A stretch of DNA of 64,000 nucleotides. Origin: Gracilimonas sp964505215 (GTDB lineage: Bacteria > Bacteroidota > Rhodothermia > Balneolales > Balneolaceae). The notes beneath the pieces were generated by a model that saw nothing but the letters and a program-made list of their open reading frames with translations, made no database searches and had not been told where the DNA came from. The DNA lies in NCBI GenBank assembly GCA_964505215.1, contig CAZDGU010000003.1, forward strand, positions 248,001-312,000. The letters run 5' to 3'. Shown here piece after piece: positions 44,192-53,624 of this stretch. The translations under genes and the position numbers were made by a program. Every line of letters starts with the position of its first letter. Positions within the stretch are counted from its first letter, which is position 1.

Positions 44192-45433
44192 TTAATTGGT
44201 GGCGTTATAAGCCTGCTTTTGATCGTATTCTACTTTGTAATCCCGGATAGCGCGGAACATGGCAGAAGCCATAATATTTTGGCCATATTCGCTGGTTAAA
44301 AACCGCTGCTCGGCCGGATTAGTAATAAAGCCAAGCTCCACTAATACAGCCGGCATGGAAGCCTCAAACAGCACCTGGAATCCGGCTTGCTTTACGCCTC
44401 TTGATTTTCGCTGTGCCCTATTTTTGAATTGGTCTTCAATCATATAAGCTATTTTTTCGCTGGTGGCTAAATAGCCACTGTGTGCCAGTTCATAAACTAA
44501 TAAGTCCTCTTCGGTCAGCTCTTTATCTACTTCATTTTTAAACACGCTGTTTTCCCGTTTCATTACTTCAAAGGAGGCATCGCTTTTGTGAAGTCCGAGA
44601 AAAAAAACCTCAGCCCCATTCACATACTGATTTCGGAAAGCATTGCAATGAATGGAAACGAATAAATCAGCTTCGGCTAAGTTGGCAAAATGGCCTAATT
44701 CTGCCAGTCCCAAATAGGAATCATCTTCGCGTGTGTACACCACTTCCACATCCGGCAGATGCTCGTTTATGTAGGCGCCTAATTTTTTTGCAACGGCCAG
44801 CGTAATTTCTTTTTCTTTCACTCCTTTATAACCAATAGAGCCGGTATCGTAGCCGCCATGTCCCGGATCAATCACAATTTTATCAAACCGAAGCTTATCT
44901 TTCACATCATTATAAAAATTACTGTAAGGGGCAGAATCGGGTGGGGAAACATCCAGAGCTTCTTTATCTACAATTTCCTCATACCAATTACGCGCCAAAA
45001 ACTGTTGGGAATATCGCTCTACTTCCCGCTGATCGGCTATTTCAAGATTCACCAATATGTCAGAGCCATTTTTATCATGGTAAGCATCAGATTTATAGTA
45101 CGCGCCATTACCCAGATAAATATCAACGCCATAACCATAAGGTAATTTGTACAAGCGTACTTCTTTCAGCTTTTCACTTTGTTCGGGAAGGCGTATTCCG
45201 GTGGTATCTATATTATCATCATACAGCACCATTTGGATGAGATCGGGGGCGGGTTGCAGAATGTCTAAAGAGTCGGTTGGCTCACTTAAATGAAATCGAA
45301 CTACATATCCCAAACCATCACTTCGTGCGGTGTTTGAAACCCGGGAAAGCTGCGTCTGGGCAAATCCGGCGGCAAGCGAACTTAAGGAAATGAATATGAG
45401 CAGAAGTGCTCTAATCAAAAAAGGGGTGCGCAT
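44192..45433 (-). CDS. N-acetylmuramoyl-L-alanine amidase (Amidase_3)
   Basis: A 413-residue exported cell-wall hydrolase. It has a signal peptide (MRTPFLIRALLLIFISLSSLAAGFAQ), an N-terminal beta-rich AMIN-like targeting domain (about 28-135) and a C-terminal Amidase_3 domain. Zinc ligands are H192 in VIDPGHGGYDTGSIG, E207 in GVKEKEITLAV and the His in FVSIHCNAF. The catalytic Glu is in PAVLVELGFITNPAEQ. It cleaves the bond between MurNAc and the peptide stem. Probably cotranscribed with udk. Confidence 0.93.
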   Translation of the reverse strand: MRTPFLIRALLLIFISLSSLAAGFAQTQLSRVSNTARSDGLGYVVRFHLSEPTDSLDILQPAPDLIQMVLYDDNIDTTGIRLPEQSEKLKEVRLYKLPYGYGVDIYLGNGAYYKSDAYHDKNGSDILVNLEIADQREVERYSQQFLARNWYEEIVDKEALDVSPPDSAPYSNFYNDVKDKLRFDKIVIDPGHGGYDTGSIGYKGVKEKEITLAVAKKLGAYINEHLPDVEVVYTREDDSYLGLAELGHFANLAEADLFVSIHCNAFRNQYVNGAEVFFLGLHKSDASFEVMKRENSVFKNEVDKELTEEDLLVYELAHSGYLATSEKIAYMIEDQFKNRAQRKSRGVKQAGFQVLFEASMPAVLVELGFITNPAEQRFLTSEYGQNIMASAMFRAIRDYKVEYDQKQAYNATN

Positions 45434-45782
45434 AGCAAAACCGTGGTTAAGATTTTTTCAACATATAGCCTGTGTAGATGATACGCCAAATGTAAGACAT
45501 TCTTTAAACCATTGAAAGAGCTCAAAAAAAGGAAAAACTAAGCATTAAGCTTATACAATTTTGGAGAAGGCACTACAAAATTGTTAATTTAGTTAAAGTT
45601 CTTCCGTTTTATCTTGAACTTCAGATACTATCATTGCATAAATTATATGTTGTGTTTTGAATTCAATTGAGCTTTTAATGTGAGCAAAATATCCGGTTTT
45701 CGAGGCCTTTTTATAGGGGTGAAACATCGGGTAATTGCTAAAATGCCTACTGTAAATTTATTTCATAAGCTAACCAACGCAG
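45434..45782. other. Divergent intergenic region
   Basis: This 349-base gap holds the promoters of the amidase gene (minus) and the P-loop/MscS cluster (plus). One ordered element is visible: CAATTTTG at 45556-45563 and CAAAATTG at 45576-45583, a perfect 8-bp inverted repeat with a 12-base spacer. Nothing else stands out. Confidence 0.4.
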
Positions 45783-48700
45783 ATGCAATCCAATTATTCC
45801 AAACAAGATATACACGCGCAGCTTAAGAATGTATGGCTGCCGCAGGCGGAACAGTTTCTGCAAGAAAAAGCAGATCAAAAAGCTGACCAATTACGGGAGA
45901 TTCTTTCTCAGACGCTTACATCCATTCGGAATGAAGCTGTTGATGCAGGATTACGCTCGGCTGTTGAAAAACTAAAAGATAAAAATTCACCCCCTGAAGA
46001 TGCACAACCGGAATGGCCCCGGAAGGTTAGCGAGTGGTGCCAGGAAATTGATATTGAAGTTGTTTTAGAACAGGAAGAAGACCGATTCACTGCACTCGCA
46101 AACGATAGTTTATGGATAAAAGGCGCTAAAGGAAGCAAACGGGCTTTTAGAAATATACGCGGCGGGTTGAATGCCCTTTCAAATGGAGTTCGGTCTCTTG
46201 TTGGAAAGCCGAAGAAAGAACTTACGGCGAAAACACATCGAGTTCCGCTCAGGAACATCGTGCAGATGAACGTACTGCCTCTCTGGGAGATTAATAAAGG
46301 CTGGGAAAATAACTTCAATAAGCTGAGAACGGAAGTTATTCTGGAAGCTATTGCCTGGCGGTTGCATTCAGCCGGGCCGGTGGCAGCGGAGTCCGATTCT
46401 GCTGAAGATGGTGATAATGAAGGCGTTAAAAATGAGATTTCTGAGAAAACCATAAATCCTACTCATGAGGATTTAGTCCGTTTTTTTGAGGAAGAAATTG
46501 CACATTTAGATCAGCTTTTAGGGGATTTTAAACAGCAAATCAGTAAGGCAATTATAAGGACTGAAGCACACATACATCAGCTGATTTCGACAGTGGGAAC
46601 GGTAGAAGCTACAGCCAAAGCGTTTGAAAGTTCTAAGCTATTTGCCGCCATACACAAGCTGGAAGAGGAAGAAGATAAAAGGCAGAAAGTATGGAATTCT
46701 CTGTTTAGCGCGCTGGCTGTACGCTTTAATACGGCCGAAAGCTTTACTAGGCTGCATGGGCAGGTTCAGGAACGGATAAGCGGATTTAATGCATCTTTCC
46801 GCGAATTTTTTGAAACAGAACTTGAAGCTCCTGCTCAAAAGCTTACCGATTTGCTGAGCGAAGTGGTGGCAGTGTTTGAGAAATGGGAGGGGAAAGACGA
46901 AACATTATCTGCTAAAGAGATGCGCAAAGTTAGTGCCGAGCATCAGAGAAAGATGGCGGAGTGTATTGAAAAAGAGCTGCTTATACCGTTACGGAATTTT
47001 GCTGAAGAAGCTGTTCTAAGTACCAAAATGGATCGATTTACGGCTGCTATTCCGGATTGGACAGCATCTCAACCCGAGAAAACAATACTGATTGATGAGC
47101 TGGATCTTACACAATTTCCTCCTGCTATAGATTTCGAAGAAGTGAATTGGCAACAGCTGGTTCGAAGGGTGATGAATAACCAAATTGCGAAGAAGTTCAT
47201 CCCAAAAGAAATTAAGGCCGAACAGTTTTTGCAGCAGATAATTCGGGGATTGGAAGAAGTAGATGAAATTATTTATGCCAACCTTGAAGTGGCCGATGAG
47301 GTTAAGAAATCGGATGATGAGCAGTCGGTGGATGTTGCCAAAGAAGGGCTGGCTCGCGCATTGGCAAAGCTTGAGGCTTTACGGGAGCAAGTGCAAGAGA
47401 AAAAAGAAGAGCTTGAACATAAACTGAACACGCAGCAGCAGGCGGCTTTTCAAAAACTGGCTGCACTGCTCGAAAAGCAGGATGTGAGCCAGATAAAGCT
47501 GGTCGGCGCAGAGGAAATGGCTAAGGAGAAAGCCAAGGGCTGGCAAGCCGAAGCACAGAGCTACTGGTCTGAAATGGCCGAAAAAATTGAGCTTTTTGCT
47601 CGTTTCTTCTGGAAAAAACTGAAGCAGTATGTTGATATAATCCGCCGTTTTTTGGGGTTTCAAAAGAAAGAGGTACTGGAAGCAGATACTACCGATTTAG
47701 CCACTTTTTTATCAGAAACCGACGAGCAAATTGCGGCTTTGCCATTTATTTATCGGCGCTTGTTTGATTTTAGCAAAGAAGTGGAAGCACGTTTTTATGT
47801 GCGCCGTACCGAGCAGTTCGAACGTCTTAAAAAAGGATATGCGCTTTGGCAAAATGAGTTCCCTTCCGTATTTGCCGTGGTGGGCGAAAAGGGAAGCGGC
47901 AAAAGCTTGTTCACCAAGCTGCTGAAAGATGAGGTGCTGACGGGGCATTCTTTGGTAGAAATCAATTTTGAAGACACCATTTGGACTTCCCAAAAGCTGG
48001 TGGAGCTCATCAGTGGCGCTTTAAATATTCAAGAAGCGGAGTCGATGGAAGACTTAATTGCTGCTATTAAACGAAAACGTAAACGACAGGTGATTGTGCT
48101 GGAGAATATTCAGAACTGTTACATTCGTGATATGTCGGGTTTTGATGCCATAGAGCAACTTTTACTGCTCATTTCGGAAACGAACGAGCAAATGCTTTGG
48201 ATTGCAAGCAGCACCCGTTATGGCTGGTTATATTTAGACAAAGTGCTGAATATAGCCGAGTATTTTACCCACACCGTAGAAACCGACAAGCTGGGAGAAG
48301 AGCAAATAAAAGAGCTGATTATGAAGCGCCACCGGGCCAGCGGATATCAGCTTAAGTTTTTAGCCGAAAAATCGGTTCAAAGCAGTCGTTCATTTAAAAA
48401 ACTGGCAGATGATGAAGAGAAGGCTCAGCAATATTTGCAAGATAACTTTTTTGAGAAGTTGGCGAAGCTGGCGGAAGGAAACTCCTCCATAGCTATGATC
48501 TTTTGGCTACGCTCTATCAAGGAGCATGATGACACCTATTTTTATATCAACCCGTTTGATTTCTCGACTGTAAACAGGATTGAAAATTTAGAAAATTCAG
48601 ATTTATTTGCCTTAGCAGCATTTGTGCTGCACGATGCGCTTCAGATATCCGAGTTATCAAAAATACTGCGATTATCACCCCATAATACCAAGCTGATGGT

Positions 48701-48815
48701 TTTAAGACTGCAAGCGCGGGCAATTCTGCAAAAAACAGAGCATGGTTTTATGCTCAACCAACTTATATACCGGCAAGTTGTTCGGGTATTAAAAGAAGCA
48801 AACTTCATACATTAA
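45783..48815 (+). CDS. Large coiled-coil P-loop ATPase with C-terminal winged helix, unknown family
   Basis: A 1010-residue protein I cannot name. Residues 1-640 are helical and highly charged, with coiled-coil stretches and no signal peptide. Residues 595-625 form an aromatic/basic amphipathic segment (WSEMAEKIELFARFFWKKL) that could touch membrane. An ATPase domain follows: Walker A GEKGSGKS at 701-708 and a Walker B-like VIVLEN at 770-775 in which Glu is followed by Asn, then MLWIASSTRYG in a sensor-like position. The last 75 residues look like a winged helix (LSKILRLSPHNTKLMVLRLQ). An MscS channel gene starts 4 bases after the stop, which points to a joint envelope or osmotic function. 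Confidence 0.75.
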   Translation: MQSNYSKQDIHAQLKNVWLPQAEQFLQEKADQKADQLREILSQTLTSIRNEAVDAGLRSAVEKLKDKNSPPEDAQPEWPRKVSEWCQEIDIEVVLEQEEDRFTALANDSLWIKGAKGSKRAFRNIRGGLNALSNGVRSLVGKPKKELTAKTHRVPLRNIVQMNVLPLWEINKGWENNFNKLRTEVILEAIAWRLHSAGPVAAESDSAEDGDNEGVKNEISEKTINPTHEDLVRFFEEEIAHLDQLLGDFKQQISKAIIRTEAHIHQLISTVGTVEATAKAFESSKLFAAIHKLEEEEDKRQKVWNSLFSALAVRFNTAESFTRLHGQVQERISGFNASFREFFETELEAPAQKLTDLLSEVVAVFEKWEGKDETLSAKEMRKVSAEHQRKMAECIEKELLIPLRNFAEEAVLSTKMDRFTAAIPDWTASQPEKTILIDELDLTQFPPAIDFEEVNWQQLVRRVMNNQIAKKFIPKEIKAEQFLQQIIRGLEEVDEIIYANLEVADEVKKSDDEQSVDVAKEGLARALAKLEALREQVQEKKEELEHKLNTQQQAAFQKLAALLEKQDVSQIKLVGAEEMAKEKAKGWQAEAQSYWSEMAEKIELFARFFWKKLKQYVDIIRRFLGFQKKEVLEADTTDLATFLSETDEQIAALPFIYRRLFDFSKEVEARFYVRRTEQFERLKKGYALWQNEFPSVFAVVGEKGSGKSLFTKLLKDEVLTGHSLVEINFEDTIWTSQKLVELISGALNIQEAESMEDLIAAIKRKRKRQVIVLENIQNCYIRDMSGFDAIEQLLLLISETNEQMLWIASSTRYGWLYLDKVLNIAEYFTHTVETDKLGEEQIKELIMKRHRASGYQLKFLAEKSVQSSRSFKKLADDEEKAQQYLQDNFFEKLAKLAEGNSSIAMIFWLRSIKEHDDTYFYINPFDFSTVNRIENLENSDLFALAAFVLHDALQISELSKILRLSPHNTKLMVLRLQARAILQKTEHGFMLNQLIYRQVVRVLKEANFIH

Positions 48816-48819
48816 GGCT

Positions 48820-49875
48820 ATGCACACCGATCGTTTTTATATCCTGATAGTTTTTGCGCTACTGTTGTTTTTTAATCCCGGCGTGCGCTCCCAAAATGCG
48901 GAAGCTGATTCTGCCGCCCAACAAATTGTAAAAACGGATACTACGCTGCAGCAGACCATAGATTCTTTGCTGGCTATTCGTTTGTCTAAGCTGGACTCTT
49001 TGGCAAAAAAGATGCAACAGAATAATGCTCCGGCCAAAGACAGTGCCGCTGTAAAAGGAGATGCTGAAAAAACCCTTGCTCAGCTTGAAGAGGTTATCTC
49101 GTGGCCAAAAGTGATTTTTATCATCATCTTTTTTGGAGTTGTTTATTATCTGACCAAATTTATAAGCACCATACTTGGAAACTTCTCCGAGCGTACCTCA
49201 AAATACAGACTACGTATAAAACGCATGGTTCCCGTTGTGCGTGTAGCTATTTGGTCGTTAGCAATTTATGCGGCCATTGCGGGTATTATTCAGCCACCTT
49301 ATGCAACCGTAATTACCGTGATGGCTTCGGTTGGAATTGCTGTTGGCCTGGCTTCTCAAGATGTACTTAAAAATTTATTTGGCGGGGTGATGCTGATACT
49401 CGACCGCCCGTTTCAAGTGGGTGATAAAATACAGTTTGAGGACCATTATGGGGAAGTTCAGCAAATTGGTTTACGCTCAAGCAGAATTGTAACTCCCGGT
49501 GATTCCATGGTTACCATACCCAACGGAGAACTTATTCGAACAGCTGTTTCTAATGCCAATTCAGGTGCGCTCGACTGCCTGGTGGCAATTGATATTTACT
49601 TGCCGGCCGAAAGTGATATTGAAACGGTGAAAGAGATAGCTTACAAAGCTGTAATTACATCCAAATATGCATTTCTGCAAAAGCCAATTGGTATTATGAC
49701 GGAAAACCGGATGCATGAGCGCCGCTTTATTCTGAAGCTGAAAGTGAAAGCTTATGTGCTCGACATTCGTTACGAATTTCCCTTTCAAAGTGATGTGACC
49801 GAACGTATTTTAACGGAACTTCAACATAAAAATATAATTCGGGATGAGGCATTGCATCATCAGATAGCCGATTAA
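48820..49875 (+). CDS. Mechanosensitive ion channel, MscS family
   Basis: A 351-residue MscS-like channel. It has a signal peptide (to VRSQ, about residue 25), a Gln/Asp-rich periplasmic segment with coiled-coil character (about 26-92), two transmembrane helices and the pore helix VITVMASVGIAVGLASQDVLKNLFGGVML. The beta domain then begins ILDRPFQVGDKIQFEDHYGEVQQIGLRSSRI. AAGG lies 5 bases before the ATG and 4 bases separate it from the upstream P-loop gene, so translation is probably coupled. The periplasmic extension is unlike minimal MscS. Confidence 0.9.
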   Translation: MHTDRFYILIVFALLLFFNPGVRSQNAEADSAAQQIVKTDTTLQQTIDSLLAIRLSKLDSLAKKMQQNNAPAKDSAAVKGDAEKTLAQLEEVISWPKVIFIIIFFGVVYYLTKFISTILGNFSERTSKYRLRIKRMVPVVRVAIWSLAIYAAIAGIIQPPYATVITVMASVGIAVGLASQDVLKNLFGGVMLILDRPFQVGDKIQFEDHYGEVQQIGLRSSRIVTPGDSMVTIPNGELIRTAVSNANSGALDCLVAIDIYLPAESDIETVKEIAYKAVITSKYAFLQKPIGIMTENRMHERRFILKLKVKAYVLDIRYEFPFQSDVTERILTELQHKNIIRDEALHHQIAD

Positions 49876-49901
49876 TTAACACAAATTACAAACTGAATAT
49901 T

Positions 49902-51533
49902 ATGAAACGACTGACTTCAATTTTATCCGTTTTCATCATTGTTATTGCTGTTTCGGGCTGCTCGGAACCGGAGAAGAAAGTGAACGGAATGACGATAGAC
50001 GAGCGACTGGCCCAGTACACGCCGTTTACGCTTACGGCCGACCTTTCGGAGCTTTCTGAAAATCAGAAAAAGATCATCCCGCTGCTTATTGATGCGGCTA
50101 AGGAAATGGAATCCGCTTTCTGGAAGCAAGCCTACGGCGATAAAGATGCGCTGATGGCTGGTTTAAGTGAGAAAGAACAGCAATTTGTCCAAATAAATTA
50201 TGGTCCGTGGGATCGCTTAAATGGAAATGAGCCGTTTGTAGAAGGAGTAGGAGAAAAACCGGCCGGAGCTAATTTCTATCCCGCCGATATGACGGAAGCT
50301 GAATTTGAAGCGTGGGATTCACCCCAAAAAGATAATTTATATACGCTGGTGCGGAGAGATTCGGACGGCAGTTTAATTACTATTCCTTACCACGAAGCGT
50401 TTAAAGCGGAGTACAAAAATGCGGCCGAAAAGCTGAGAGCTGCTGCCGAGCTGGCCGAAGATCCGGGCTTTAAAAAGTACCTGAATTTGCGAGCCGAAGC
50501 ACTTCTGAACAGTGACTATCAGGAAAGCGATATTGCCTGGATGGACATGAAGAATAACACCATTGAGCTGGTAATTGGACCTATCGAAAATTACGAAGAC
50601 CAGCTTTTTGGATATAAAACGGCACACGAAGCTTTTGTGCTCATCAAAGATAAGGAGTGGAGCGAGCGGCTTGCGAAATACACCGATGTGCTTCCCGAGC
50701 TTCAAAAAGGACTTCCGGTTCCCGACAAATATAAAACCGAAACCCCGGGCACCGATTCTGACTTAAACGCCTACGATGCCGTGTATTATGCCGGAGATGC
50801 CAACGCCGGCTCCAAAACCATTGCCATTAACTTGCCGAATGATGAAGAAGTGCAGCTTCAAAAGGGAACACGCCGGCTGCAGCTCAAAAACTCCATGAAG
50901 GCTAAATATGACAAAATCCTGATTCCAATTTCGGAAGTGTTAATTGCTGAAGATCAGCGGGAATTTATCAGCTTTGATGCCTTTTTTGGAAATACCATGT
51001 TTCATGAAGTTGCGCATGGTTTAGGCATTAAAAACACCATTACCGATAATGGAACCGTTCGCGAGGCGTTGAGGAATCACGCTTCGGCGCTGGAGGAAGG
51101 AAAGGCTGACGTGCTGGGTTTGTATATGGTTAAAAAGCTTCGCGAAAAAGGAATGATTGAAGAAGGAAGCTCCCAAGAGGATTATGTAACCTTTTTGGCC
51201 AGTATTTTCAGATCCATCCGGTTTGGTTCGTCCAGTGCGCACGGGCGGGCAAACCTGATTCGTTTCAATTTTTTCCAGGAAATGGATGCCTTTTCTTTTG
51301 ATGAGGAAACGGGTACATACAGCATTCATTTTGATAAAGTAGAGGAAGCGGTTAGTGCTCTTTCTGAAAAAATATTGACCCTGCAGGGCAATGGTGATTA
51401 TCAGGCCGTTGATGAATTTGTTCAAAAATATGCCGTTGAAACTCCGCAGCTAAAGGCTTCTTTACAGCGGCTTTCGGAGCAGAATATTCCGGTGGATATA
51501 ACTTTCAACCAAGGCGTGAACGAGCTGTTTTAA
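49902..51533 (+). CDS. M49-like (dipeptidyl-peptidase III-type) metallopeptidase lipoprotein
   Basis: A 543-residue lipoprotein (Cys at 20 in AVSGC). The zinc site is HEVAHGLG (H368, E369, H372) with a second motif EEGKAD at 398-403 supplying the third ligand. This is the M49-like arrangement, except that canonical DPP III has HExxGH with one extra residue. The N-terminal part (NYGPWDRLNGNEPFVEGVGEKPAGANFYP) matches M49-related proteins of Bacteroidota. It should act in the periplasm or on the outer membrane. It starts 26 bases after the MscS gene and may share its transcript. Confidence 0.82.
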   Translation: MKRLTSILSVFIIVIAVSGCSEPEKKVNGMTIDERLAQYTPFTLTADLSELSENQKKIIPLLIDAAKEMESAFWKQAYGDKDALMAGLSEKEQQFVQINYGPWDRLNGNEPFVEGVGEKPAGANFYPADMTEAEFEAWDSPQKDNLYTLVRRDSDGSLITIPYHEAFKAEYKNAAEKLRAAAELAEDPGFKKYLNLRAEALLNSDYQESDIAWMDMKNNTIELVIGPIENYEDQLFGYKTAHEAFVLIKDKEWSERLAKYTDVLPELQKGLPVPDKYKTETPGTDSDLNAYDAVYYAGDANAGSKTIAINLPNDEEVQLQKGTRRLQLKNSMKAKYDKILIPISEVLIAEDQREFISFDAFFGNTMFHEVAHGLGIKNTITDNGTVREALRNHASALEEGKADVLGLYMVKKLREKGMIEEGSSQEDYVTFLASIFRSIRFGSSSAHGRANLIRFNFFQEMDAFSFDEETGTYSIHFDKVEEAVSALSEKILTLQGNGDYQAVDEFVQKYAVETPQLKASLQRLSEQNIPVDITFNQGVNELF

Positions 51534-51560
51534 AACAAATCGGAAAGTATTCTTCCGCTA

Positions 51561-52277
51561 TTATTTGGGCGGACCGGATTGAATTTCATGCAGCTTAGTC
51601 ATGGCACGATCCCGAAGATTTTGAAACTGATCTTCGGGTATGTGTCCGGCTGTAAACTGAAGGTAAAGCCACACAATATAGGTAGCCATTACGTCTTCGT
51701 AGCAGTAGTGTTCAATCAGCCCAAGCTCATTATTTTTGAACATTTCGTACACCTGATTTCCTTCTCCCGTTTGCTTAAAGGGAATGCCGATAAGCTGTCC
51801 TAAATGCTTAAGCTTTGGCCAGGAACTGGCGCCGTAATTGCTGAATTCATCCACTAAATCTACATTATATTTGCTGTAGCGGTAACGGATGTCGTAATCG
51901 TGCATGCGAATGGGCATTTGTAAGCCGTGCTTCATAGCACGATAGGTGAGCACCGGAATATCAAACCCTTTGCCGTTGTGATGAATAAGCCCAAAATCTT
52001 TATACGTTCCAATGGCGTCAAAAATCTTCATCAGTCCTTCTCTTTCATCCTCGCCGTTCCAGGCTAATTTCTGCTTGGGGCCGCCGGTGTTTTCAATCCA
52101 CAGCCCCACCCACGAAACCATGCGATGATACATGGGAGGGAGAAAGCCGGATGCATTTCGGGCCAGTTCTTCACTTGCTTTTTCAAGTAGCAGATCTTCC
52201 TCAGATTCCTGATCGTCCAAAACGTGGCGAATAAATTCAATGTCAGGAACAGTTTCTAAATCAAATATAAAAAACAT
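51561..52277 (-). CDS. PolB-type 3'-5' exonuclease domain protein
   Basis: A 238-residue DEDD-superfamily nuclease of the stand-alone DNA polymerase B exonuclease-like family (PF10108-like). Acidic residues are D6 and E8 in IFDLETVPD, the Asp in HHNGKGFDIPVL, and the final Asp in YCYEDVMATYIVW. No polymerase domain is present. It is probably involved in DNA or RNA end trimming; the substrate is unknown. It is convergent with the M49-like gene. Confidence 0.86.
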   Translation of the reverse strand: MFFIFDLETVPDIEFIRHVLDDQESEEDLLLEKASEELARNASGFLPPMYHRMVSWVGLWIENTGGPKQKLAWNGEDEREGLMKIFDAIGTYKDFGLIHHNGKGFDIPVLTYRAMKHGLQMPIRMHDYDIRYRYSKYNVDLVDEFSNYGASSWPKLKHLGQLIGIPFKQTGEGNQVYEMFKNNELGLIEHYCYEDVMATYIVWLYLQFTAGHIPEDQFQNLRDRAMTKLHEIQSGPPK

Positions 52278-52376
52278 GAATTTGGGCTTAGTTGGTAATT
52301 AGTGAATATAGAATATAGGTGCAGGTAACTGAAATAAATAGCAGGTTTTGGGGTGAATGGCAATCAACCCAAAAAA

Positions 52377-53378
52377 TTAGGGCCTGCTCGTCAACTCACC
52401 TACAAGCGATTGCTGAAACAGCTCTTCAATATGTGATTTAGATTGGAAATGTGCCAGCAGATACATGAGCTTGGTGAGAGCGGCTTCCAGCGTCATATCA
52501 TTACAGCTGATGGCGCCGTGCTTCAGGGCCGCTCGCCCGGCCGAGTATTGGGTGAGATCAACCGAATCATAATCAGCTTGAGATACCACTGCTAATGTTA
52601 CATTCTGCTGCGCGCACTTATCTAAAAAGGGAAGCAGACTGTTTTCGCCTTTCACACAAAAATTCCCGCTGCCAAATCCACGAATAATTACGGCACGGAT
52701 GTCTTCTAAATTCAACCCGTTTAACAATGTGGGATTCAATCCCGGGTGAGCAGTAAGCACAAATACCTCATCGGAATATTTAGCCGTATTTTCTAACTCT
52801 CCGGTTCCAAATTGCTCCAAAACGGATGCTTTTATGTTTATTCCGATATCGGCCAGGGGGGTGAAGTTTGGAGAAGCGAAGGCTTTAAATTCACCCACGC
52901 TCATTTTGGTTGCCCGGTTTCCGCGATAGAGCGCATCATTAAAGCAAATTCCCACTTCCTTAAAACTCATGGTAGCCAGCTCAATAGCGTTAACCAAATT
53001 ACGGCGGGCATCGCTGCGAATGGTACTCATAGGAAGCTGGCTTCCGGTAAAAATAACCGGCTTGGCTAAATTCTTGAGCGCAAAACTTAGCGCAGATGCA
53101 GAATAAGCCATGGTGTCTGTTCCGTGCAAAATCACAAAGCCATCATAGCTGTGATACTTTTTCTGGATGCAGTTGGCCAGCTGTATCCAATGAGAAGTGT
53201 TGAGGTTAGAGCTGTCTTCAAAAAAAAGAGGAAAGGTAGTGATTTCAGCAAGTTCGCTGAGCTCAGGAATTTCTTCGTACAGAACCTTAGACCATGCTTC
53301 GGGATCAAGCTCCACGCCGGCTCCCTGAGCATTCATGGCAATAGTGCCGCCTGTTTGAATTAAAAGAATATTTTTCAT
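52377..53378 (-). CDS. ansA: L-asparaginase
   Basis: A 333-residue asparaginase of the type I (cytoplasmic) kind, hydrolysing Asn to Asp. The nucleophile Thr is T12 in LIQTGGTIAMN, and the second catalytic Thr-Asp pair is in VILHGTDTMAYSASALSF. No signal peptide. The C-terminal domain (SGNFCVKGENSLLPFLDKC) is complete. It is divergent from the EF-G-like gene across a 246-base gap in which I see no further element. Confidence 0.92.
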   Translation of the reverse strand: MKNILLIQTGGTIAMNAQGAGVELDPEAWSKVLYEEIPELSELAEITTFPLFFEDSSNLNTSHWIQLANCIQKKYHSYDGFVILHGTDTMAYSASALSFALKNLAKPVIFTGSQLPMSTIRSDARRNLVNAIELATMSFKEVGICFNDALYRGNRATKMSVGEFKAFASPNFTPLADIGINIKASVLEQFGTGELENTAKYSDEVFVLTAHPGLNPTLLNGLNLEDIRAVIIRGFGSGNFCVKGENSLLPFLDKCAQQNVTLAVVSQADYDSVDLTQYSAGRAALKHGAISCNDMTLEAALTKLMYLLAHFQSKSHIEELFQQSLVGELTSRP

Positions 53379-53624
53379 GTTTATAATTCCCTTTCTCCTT
53401 TTATTTTAGTCTTCACATTCTATTCAAATAGAATACCTACTGTACATTGAATTTATGATTCAGCGTTGGTTACTCGTTGGCGATTCGCTAATTAGCAGGT
53501 TTAAATCTTTTAGGAATCAATAATACGAATTACCGACCTGTAATGTGTTCTCAAGTTAAAATCAGACATCTGTTAACATCCGGTTAAGGCCGGTGATTAG
53601 ATATATCAAAAAAATGGAGTTCCT

